Assembly (NCBI GenBank): GCA_030616825.1
Contig: JAUWWO010000002.1
Span: forward strand, 1 to 11,749
Origin: Candidatus Margulisiibacteriota bacterium
Lineage (GTDB): Bacteria > Margulisbacteria > WOR-1 > JAUWWO01
DNA: 11,749 bases
Direction: 5' to 3'
The notes under the pieces are model-generated. The model was not told the DNA's origin, searched no databases, and saw nothing but the letters and a program-made list of their open reading frames with translations. A program made the position numbers and the translations under genes. Shown piece after piece: positions 6,669 to 11,749 of this stretch. Within the stretch, counting starts at the first letter, position 1; every line of letters starts with the position of its first letter.

Positions 6669-7357
6669 CAGTTAAGCCAGAAGAAAAGAAAGAGATTGTT
6701 GAAAACATCGATAAAGAGAATTTTAAAGTTGATTGGCTCTCGGATGCTTATAAAGAGATTCTCTCTTTTCTCAAGAAAAATCTGGCGGAATCCAAGGATA
6801 AGGAAGATATCTTCGATATATCCATTGATGCGATTAATAGGATGGGGGGTGAGTTCTCATTTATTGCTATCTTCCGGGAAGATAGAAAATATTCCTCTGC
6901 CGTTAGAATTCGTGTGGACTCTGAGCTTATAAATCGAGTGGAGGATTATGCTCGGAAGATGATGCCAGATATGACGGTTATGAGATATAGGATTCCCATC
7001 TATGAAGAAGGAAGAATGTTTAGAAAATTTTTGATTGAAGGGACTAAACCCCTGGTCACGGATAATATTAATGTATCAAATAAAGACGAGGTGATCCACA
7101 CAAACATCTCGGAACTGTATGATAATCTCATTTCCAGAGACAGCCCGCTCACACTTTTGCTTCCTGCATTTAAGAGGATTGCCCCTTACAAACATGCAAT
7201 GTCAACTCATATTTTTATTGGAGGAGTAGCATTTGGAAATCTAGGCATCGCAAGCACAAACGAACTTGAGGAGAAAGATCTAAACATGCTTCTTTTAATA
7301 TCGGAGATAATGGCAAACTCGCTGGACAGAGTGGGTTTTGGTAAAAATTACATATGA
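6665..7357 (+). CDS. Stand-alone GAF-domain-like protein in the nusA-infB operon
   Basis: The protein has 230 residues. An acidic/basic N-terminus (1-25) and a helix (26-45) precede a GAF-like fold at about 46-222: an SFIAIF strand (65-70), the strand VRIRVDS (80-86), a variable ligand-pocket region with PLVTDNINV (129-137), the strand SPLTLLLPAF (160-169), IFIGGVAFGNLGIAST (183-198) and the final helix EEKDLNMLLLISEIMANSL (202-220). GAF domains bind small ligands or cofactors or mediate dimerisation. No kinase, cyclase, HTH or other output domain is attached, and I see no Cys that would suggest bilin or haem binding. Its ATG overlaps the nusA TGA by four bases and infB follows after 17, so it is certainly in the operon. 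In most bacteria ylxR/ylxQ occupy this place. Family call is moderate; its role, perhaps modulating NusA or IF-2, is unknown. Confidence 0.7.
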   Translation: MTVKPEEKKEIVENIDKENFKVDWLSDAYKEILSFLKKNLAESKDKEDIFDISIDAINRMGGEFSFIAIFREDRKYSSAVRIRVDSELINRVEDYARKMMPDMTVMRYRIPIYEEGRMFRKFLIEGTKPLVTDNINVSNKDEVIHTNISELYDNLISRDSPLTLLLPAFKRIAPYKHAMSTHIFIGGVAFGNLGIASTNELEEKDLNMLLLISEIMANSLDRVGFGKNYI

Positions 7358-7374
7358 TATTCAAGGTAGGATAA

Positions 7375-9342
7375 ATGATTAAAAGGAAGAAACCCAGAGT
7401 TAGTACAAGAAAAGCCAAAGGGAAGAAAACTCCTAAAAAAAAGCCTGTAAAAAAAGTAAGGGCAAAGGGGAAAATTCCTCATAAAAAGGCAGTAAAAGCA
7501 GCAGTAGAAGAAGCCAAGAAAACCACTGTAGAAATCCTGCCACCTCCACCTGTAGTAGAGCGAAAAAAGGTAGTGATTGATACCCCTGATATCGTTGTCA
7601 AGGACCTCGCTCTGAAGATGGGAATTAAAGCAAGCGATCTCATAAAGGCTTTAATGACAAAGGGTATTATGGCAACGATTAATCAGCGAATTAATACTGG
7701 AATAGTCAAATCAGTTGTTCCAGAGTTTGACATGGATGTTGAGGTTAAGCTCAAAAAAGAGGCCGTGCCTGCCGGCAGGCAGGAAAAAAGAGTTCTAAAG
7801 CCGCCAACCCCTGAAGAGTCCGCAAAGCTTGTGCCGCGTAATCCCATTGTTACCATAATGGGGCATGTTGACCACGGCAAAACAAAACTCCTTGATACAA
7901 TAAGACAGACAAACGTAATCGAGAAGGAAGCGGGAGGGATCACCCAACATATAGGAGCGTATCAGGCAGAGGTAGCCGGACACAAGATCACTTTCCTTGA
8001 CACACCAGGGCACGAGGCCTTCACTGCACTCAGAGCGCGTGGAGCAAAAGTAACCGATATAGCGGTCTTGGTGGTTGCGGCCGATGATGGGGTGATGCCT
8101 CAAACTATAGAGGCGATAGACCACGCTAAAGCAGCAGGGGTTCCTATAATTGTTGCCATAAACAAGATCGACAAACCCGAAGCGGATCCTGACCGGGTTA
8201 TGAAACAACTGTCCAAGCTAGGACTTGCCCCTGAACAGTGGGGTGGAGACACCGTAACGGTTCCTATATCAGCAAAATTTGCAAAAGGCATTGATGAACT
8301 ACTAGAGATGATAATTCTGGTAGCGGACATGCGGGAGCTAAAAGCAGATCCCACTATTCCTGCCACGGGTGTTGTGATCGAATCAAAACTTGACAAAGGG
8401 AGAGGGCCGGTAGCAACGGTACTTATAAAAAGCGGCACTCTGAGAGTTGCAGACCCCTTCGCTATCGGGGGAACTTTTGGAAAGGTTAGAGCAATTTTCA
8501 ATGATAAAGGGGTACGCTTGCGTGAGGCAGGTCCAGCAGCTCCGGTGGAGATTCTTGGTTCCTCCGAAGTCCCACAACCAGGGGATATACTCCAGGTTAC
8601 AAAAACTGACAAAGAAGCAAGGCTCCTTGCACTTCAGAAAAAGCAGATCCAGGAAAAAGTTTTTGCCGGCAGAAGACTCTCTCTCGAGGCATTCTCGAAG
8701 CATGTCAAAGAAGGAGAAAGAAAGGATCTCAATCTTATAATAAAGGCTGACGTGCGGGGCTCGCTTGAAGCCTTAGAGAGCTCTCTCGGAGAACTTTTGG
8801 TAGGTAGTATTCATGTAAGAATCATCCATGGTGGGACTGGCAATGTCAATGCGTCCGACGTAATGCTCGCTGAAGCTTCACAGGCAATAATAATCGGTTT
8901 TAATGTCACCTTTGAGAGTGAAACAAAAAGTGTTGCGGAGAGAGAGGGTGTAGATGTAAAGATTTACAATGTCATATACAACGTAATAGATGATATAAAA
9001 CTGGCAATGGAGGGATTGCTGGAACCTGAATACGAAGAAGTGACCATAGGTTCTGCAGAAGTGAGATCCTTATTTAAGTATTCCAAGGTAGGAACCATTG
9101 CCGGTTCCTTGGTAACTCAAGGAAAACTTATTCGAGGTGGATCCATAAGGATAAAAAGGGATGACAACAAAATTTACGAGGGTAAGCTCGACTCACTCAA
9201 GCGTTTCAAAGAAGATGTAAAAGTTGTGGAAAAAGGATATGAATGCGGAATTGCAATAACAGGCTGCGAGGACTTCCGTGTGGGCGATATAATCGAAGCC
9301 TATGAAGTAAGGGTTAAACCCAGGGAGAAGCCTAAGACTTAA
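7375..9342 (+). CDS. infB: Translation initiation factor IF-2
   Basis: The protein has 655 residues (E. coli 890, B. subtilis about 716). The N-terminus (1-65) is a Lys/Pro/Ala-rich disordered arm. Residues 72-118 are the second IF2_N module ([27 protein letters not shown]). The G domain follows with all signatures: G1 GHVDHGKT (163-170), G2 GGITQ (187-191), G3 DTPGH (209-213), G4 NKID (263-266) and G5 SAK (299-301). Then come domain II (about 330-410), domain III/IF2-III (about 450-550, [19 protein letters not shown]) and the C-terminal fMet-tRNA-binding beta-barrel (about 555-645). IF-2 is the GTPase that brings fMet-tRNA to the 30S subunit and promotes subunit joining. AAGGTAGG at 7363-7370 precedes the ATG closely. 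Oddity: the linker before the G domain contains VPAGRQ encoded by a perfect 16-bp palindrome. rbfA starts one base after the stop. Confidence 0.98.
   Translation: MIKRKKPRVSTRKAKGKKTPKKKPVKKVRAKGKIPHKKAVKAAVEEAKKTTVEILPPPPVVERKKVVIDTPDIVVKDLALKMGIKASDLIKALMTKGIMATINQRINTGIVKSVVPEFDMDVEVKLKKEAVPAGRQEKRVLKPPTPEESAKLVPRNPIVTIMGHVDHGKTKLLDTIRQTNVIEKEAGGITQHIGAYQAEVAGHKITFLDTPGHEAFTALRARGAKVTDIAVLVVAADDGVMPQTIEAIDHAKAAGVPIIVAINKIDKPEADPDRVMKQLSKLGLAPEQWGGDTVTVPISAKFAKGIDELLEMIILVADMRELKADPTIPATGVVIESKLDKGRGPVATVLIKSGTLRVADPFAIGGTFGKVRAIFNDKGVRLREAGPAAPVEILGSSEVPQPGDILQVTKTDKEARLLALQKKQIQEKVFAGRRLSLEAFSKHVKEGERKDLNLIIKADVRGSLEALESSLGELLVGSIHVRIIHGGTGNVNASDVMLAEASQAIIIGFNVTFESETKSVAEREGVDVKIYNVIYNVIDDIKLAMEGLLEPEYEEVTIGSAEVRSLFKYSKVGTIAGSLVTQGKLIRGGSIRIKRDDNKIYEGKLDSLKRFKEDVKVVEKGYECGIAITGCEDFRVGDIIEAYEVRVKPREKPKT
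7766..7781. repeat. Perfect 16-bp palindrome in infB (TGCCTGCCGGCAGGCA)
   Basis: TGCCTGCC/GGCAGGCA reads the same on both strands, is far more GC-rich than the surrounding infB codons, and encodes PAGRQ in the IF2_N/G-domain linker (about residues 132-136). It looks like an in-frame insertion of a dispersed palindromic element in a tolerant linker. I recall similar VPAGRQ insertions in proteins from candidate-phylum genomes, but have not verified this. Confidence 0.7.
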
Positions 9343-9343
9343 A

Positions 9344-9703
9344 ATGACAAGAGCAGAGCGAGTGGCCAAACTTCTTACGCGGGAAATCAGTGATATCTTA
9401 AGAAAGAAGATTAATGATCCCCGAATAGGATTTACCTCCATCACGCATGTAGATGTCGCTGATGATCTAAAGCATGCAAAAATATATGTCTCCGTATATG
9501 AAGATGAAGAAAAGAAAAAGAGCACAATGCAGGGGCTTAACAGTGCAAAGGGGTTTATAAGAAGCTTGATTGCTCCTCATCTTGACCTTAAGTTTATACC
9601 TGAGATCGCTTTTAAGCTTGACATCTCCATTGAACGTGCAAGCAAGGTCTTTGAGATAATGCATCGTCTTGAGAGCGAGAAGAAAGGCAAGAAAAAGAAA
9701 TGA
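9344..9703 (+). CDS. rbfA: 30S ribosome-binding factor RbfA
   Basis: The 119-residue protein has the typical RbfA length and motifs: an N-terminal helix TRAERVAKLLTREISDILR (2-20), INDPRIGFTSITHVDVADDL with the family's DPR (25-27) and G-F-x-S-I-T strand, the strand HAKIYVSVY (43-51), the helix around LNSAKGFIRSLIA, then L-K-F-I-P-E-I-A-F-K-L-D and a closing helix SIERASKVFEIMHRL. A Lys tail follows. It has the single KH-type fold that binds the 30S subunit near the 16S rRNA 5' end and assists late maturation and cold adaptation. It begins one base after infB and its TGA overlaps the next ATG by four bases, so translation is coupled across three genes. Confidence 0.95.
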   Translation: MTRAERVAKLLTREISDILRKKINDPRIGFTSITHVDVADDLKHAKIYVSVYEDEEKKKSTMQGLNSAKGFIRSLIAPHLDLKFIPEIAFKLDISIERASKVFEIMHRLESEKKGKKKK

Positions 9704-10671
9704 AGAGGAATGGGACCTTAAAAAAGATTAAAACCGCATTGTGTAAAGCTAAAACTGCATTGGTTGTTTGTCATATCGATCCGGATGCAGATACCATAGG
9801 TTCTATGTTAGCAACTGCGTTCATGCTTAAGCAATTAAGATTTAATGTGAAAATGCTTTCCGTTGACCCCATCCCACATGCTTACAACTTTCTTCCACAT
9901 CTCTCTGAGATAAAGAAATCCATACCTCAAGATGCAACATTTGATCTCGCCATAGCTGTTGATGCTGGAGACATGGAAAGGATAGGAAGGGATGTGGCTC
10001 TCCGAGAGAGGGCAAAGATCATAATCAATGTTGACCATCACCCGGACAACACAATGTTTGGAGATATCAATTACGTGGAACAAATCTCATCCTCGGCTGA
10101 GCTTGTATATAATCTTTGTAAATACTTAAAAGTTCCTATCTCTTCTGATATGGCAACGTGCCTCTATACTGCGATAATAACGGATACCGGAAATTTTCGA
10201 TATGAGAACACGACCATTTCCACCTTTAATATTGCTGCAGAACTTGTCCGGAAAGGGGCTTCTCCAAACGAGATCGCTAACAAGATCTATGACATGAAAT
10301 CGATTCCGTCGCTCAGGGTTCTGGCTTTGGCCCTGGAGGGGATCGAATCATCTCCTGATGGTAAGATCGTTTGGACAACTGTAACCAATGAAATGATGGA
10401 GCGCACTCACGCTGCAGGTGAAGAGTTAACTGGCATTGTAGATCATCTTCGCTCTGTAGCTGGTGCCCAAGTTGCACTGCTTTTCAGGGAGGGGGGAAAT
10501 GGGAAAATCAAGGTTAATCTTCGATCAAAGGAAAAAGTTAATGTTCAGGAGATTGCCAGCCGCCTTGGAGGAGGAGGACACAGGAAAGCAGCAGGAGTAA
10601 TAATGCCTGGAAGCCTAGAGGAAGCCAAGGAAAAGGTTTTGGGAGAAGTACGCAGATACTTAAGTGGTTAG
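9700..10671 (+). CDS. nrnA: DHH/DHHA1 phosphoesterase, NrnA-like (nanoRNase / pAp phosphatase)
   Basis: The 323-residue length fits bacterial NrnA. The DHH domain shows motif I HIDPDADTIGS (25-35, with H25, D29 and D31), motif II VDAGD (87-91), motif III VDHHPDN (111-117, the DHH signature) and motif IV TDTGNFRY (161-168). These residues bind two Mn2+ ions. The DHHA1 domain carries GGGGHRKAAG (290-299), which binds the substrate. NrnA enzymes degrade 2-5 nt RNAs and many dephosphorylate 3'-phosphoadenosine 5'-phosphate. All metal ligands appear intact. The ATG overlaps the rbfA stop by four bases and truB follows one base later; rbfA-nrnA-truB is a common bacterial order. The exact substrate preference cannot be read from the sequence. 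Confidence 0.92.
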   Translation: MKRNGTLKKIKTALCKAKTALVVCHIDPDADTIGSMLATAFMLKQLRFNVKMLSVDPIPHAYNFLPHLSEIKKSIPQDATFDLAIAVDAGDMERIGRDVALRERAKIIINVDHHPDNTMFGDINYVEQISSSAELVYNLCKYLKVPISSDMATCLYTAIITDTGNFRYENTTISTFNIAAELVRKGASPNEIANKIYDMKSIPSLRVLALALEGIESSPDGKIVWTTVTNEMMERTHAAGEELTGIVDHLRSVAGAQVALLFREGGNGKIKVNLRSKEKVNVQEIASRLGGGGHRKAAGVIMPGSLEEAKEKVLGEVRRYLSG

Positions 10672-10672
10672 C

Positions 10673-11401
10673 ATGGAAGGAATAATCATAATCGATAAAC
10701 CTGGTGGCTGGACATCATTTGATGTCGTAGCTAAGATTCGGAAGTTAACCAGAGTAAAAAAAGTTGGACATTCTGGAACACTTGATCCTATGGCTACTGG
10801 AGTACTTCCCATTTTCTTAGGAGCAGCCACAAAATATGTAATGCATTTCATGAATGGGATTAAGGGCTATGTTGGGGAAATCACTCTCGGAATTAAAACA
10901 GATTCCCTCGATGCAGATGGGAAAATCTTAAAAAAAACTAAAGTTCAAAGAAGGATTTCAGAAGACAAAGTAAAAAACCTGTTTCAAAGATTTACTGGAG
11001 AAATCGAACAGACCCCTCCAATGGTTTCGGCTATACACTACAAGGGAAAAAGATTATACGAGCTCGCCCGAACGGGAAAGGTTGTCCCACGGCCCCCAAG
11101 AAAAGTGATTGTTCATGAACTCAAGTTTATGGGAATTGAAGATGGAGATTTCCCCAAAATAAAATTCTATTGCTCATGCTCTAAGGGTACATATATTAGA
11201 TCGCTTGTCTCCGATATTGGCGATGTACTGGGATTTGGGGCGCATCTCTCTCGGCTCCGGCGAGTGTATTCGCATCCGTTTGCTGATGGGGAGGCTCACA
11301 CTATTGGTGCAATCGAAGAATTGATCAGAACGGCCAAAATAGATACAATAATTCTCAATCCTAAAGATTTCATAGAAGGTCAAAATTTTAGTCATGCCTG
11401 A
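10673..11401 (+). CDS. truB: tRNA pseudouridine-55 synthase TruB (short form)
   Basis: From the ATG at 10673 the protein has 242 residues. A GTG at 10664, in frame and overlapping nrnA, would add three residues; I prefer the ATG because family members start M-x-G-I-x-x-x-D-K-P. Motifs: MEGIIIIDKPGGWTSFDVV, then VGHSGTLDPMATGVLPI with catalytic Asp38, then YVGEITLGIKTDSLDADG, QTPPMVSAIHYKGKRLYELAR, and SKGTYIRSLVSDIG. TruB converts U55 to pseudouridine in the T-loop of tRNAs and also acts as an RNA chaperone. It is shorter than E. coli TruB (314) and lacks most of the C-terminal PUA-like region; the end (IGAIEELIRTAKIDTIILNP) is reduced, as in several bacterial forms. Its end overlaps the next gene by eight bases. 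ribF, a frequent follower, is not here. Confidence 0.95.
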   Translation: MEGIIIIDKPGGWTSFDVVAKIRKLTRVKKVGHSGTLDPMATGVLPIFLGAATKYVMHFMNGIKGYVGEITLGIKTDSLDADGKILKKTKVQRRISEDKVKNLFQRFTGEIEQTPPMVSAIHYKGKRLYELARTGKVVPRPPRKVIVHELKFMGIEDGDFPKIKFYCSCSKGTYIRSLVSDIGDVLGFGAHLSRLRRVYSHPFADGEAHTIGAIEELIRTAKIDTIILNPKDFIEGQNFSHA

Positions 11402-11749
11402 TAAAATAAAACTTTCACCTTCAACCCTGAATCTTTATCTTGATTGTCCCCGTTGTTTCTGGCTGCAAGTAAAAGGTAAAATTCGAAGGCCACGCGGAAT
11501 TTTCCCATCGCTTCCGGGAGGAATTGACCTGGCATTAAAAAAATATTTTAATCTCTATCGCGGCAAGGGAGAACTTCCTTCAATTCTTAAGGGCAAGGTG
11601 CCAGGCAGCCTTATACAGGACCTCCCAAAACGGTTTAACTATTTTGATCCTGAGATTGACGCAGAGCTTGCAGGGATGTTAGACGAGTGTCTTGATCTAG
11701 GCGATGGCACCTTTGCAGCACTGGATAACAAGACAAGGGCATCGAGTCC
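11394..11749 (+). CDS. PD-(D/E)XK nuclease-like protein (RecB/Cas4 type), N-terminal part, cut by window end
   Basis: The ATG at 11394 opens a frame that runs to the window end (118 residues seen). It starts MPDKIKLSPSTLNLYLDCPRCFWLQ. The pattern L-S-P-S-x-L-x-x-Y-x-x-C-P-x-x-F-W is the usual N-terminus of RecB/Cas4/AddB-type PD-(D/E)XK proteins. Further on, GMLDECLDL (94-102, candidate catalytic Asp97) and ALDNKTR (109-115, the D-x-K motif at 111-113) match the two halves of the nuclease active site. The paired Cys18/Cys21 (CPRC) could be part of an iron-sulfur or metal site, but the C-terminal cysteines that would complete one lie outside the window. It overlaps truB by eight bases, so it belongs to the operon. 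The likely role is DNA processing or repair; no CRISPR genes are visible. Confidence 0.7.
   Translation, partial: MPDKIKLSPSTLNLYLDCPRCFWLQVKGKIRRPRGIFPSLPGGIDLALKKYFNLYRGKGELPSILKGKVPGSLIQDLPKRFNYFDPEIDAELAGMLDECLDLGDGTFAALDNKTRASS

Noticed and set aside
7795..8208. Minus-strand open frame within infB
   Set aside because: It is antisense to the conserved IF-2 GTPase motifs, with no start signals or recognisable protein features.
5409..11749. CRISPR-Cas system suggested by the Cas4-like motif
   Set aside because: No other cas gene or repeat array is visible; the CPRCFW/ALDNKT pattern is shared by many non-CRISPR PD-(D/E)XK proteins.

Overview
This looks like bacterial chromosomal DNA of moderate G+C (about 40-45% by eye) from a diderm, probably an uncultured lineage. 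Three things point to a diderm: exported proteins, a likely outer-membrane beta-barrel, and periplasmic-looking TPR and YidD proteins. The gene set is core and vertically inherited (groESL, nusA, infB, rbfA, an nrnA-like DHH gene, truB). A 16-bp palindrome inside infB that encodes a VPAGRQ insertion, and a Cas4/RecB-like gene after truB, remind me of candidate-phylum genomes such as Omnitrophota. That placement is an impression and was not tested.

Layout, all on the + strand. (1) 1-255: C-terminal end of an unrecognised protein, followed by an intrinsic terminator at 276-320. (2) 256-627: AT-rich intergenic DNA with short degenerate repeats and an inverted repeat, ending in a likely promoter. 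(3) 628-2642: a compact three-gene envelope cluster. It encodes a beta-barrel-like exported protein, a TPR protein with a C-terminal hydrophobic PGAGQ domain, and a YidD-family protein that unusually begins with a signal peptide. (4) 2718-2924: a small exported proline/glutamate-rich protein, whose 3' end carries a 20-bp tandem duplication, followed by a strong terminator. (5) 3088-5152: the groES-groEL operon, with a consensus promoter (TTGACA, 17 bp, TATAAT) and a perfect CIRCE operator, then two hairpins, of which the second is a convincing terminator. (6) 5409-11749: a long transcription/translation operon, nusA - GAF-domain gene - infB - rbfA - nrnA-like - truB - PD-(D/E)XK nuclease-like gene (cut by the window end). 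Its genes overlap or are separated by at most 17 bases. A terminator-like hairpin lies in the leader before nusA.

How the genes work together. groES/groEL form the heat-shock chaperonin, very probably repressed by HrcA. The nusA cluster couples transcription elongation/termination (NusA), translation initiation (IF-2), 30S maturation (RbfA), nanoRNA/pAp turnover (NrnA-like) and tRNA modification (TruB). It differs from the usual rimP-nusA-ylxR-ylxQ-infB-rbfA order. No rimP lies upstream, a stand-alone GAF protein sits between nusA and infB, and NusA ends in what looks like an IF2_N domain, a module normally found at the N-terminus of IF-2. The most unusual items are this NusA architecture, the embedded GAF gene, the signal-peptide YidD with its TPR and beta-barrel partners, and the palindromic insertion inside infB.
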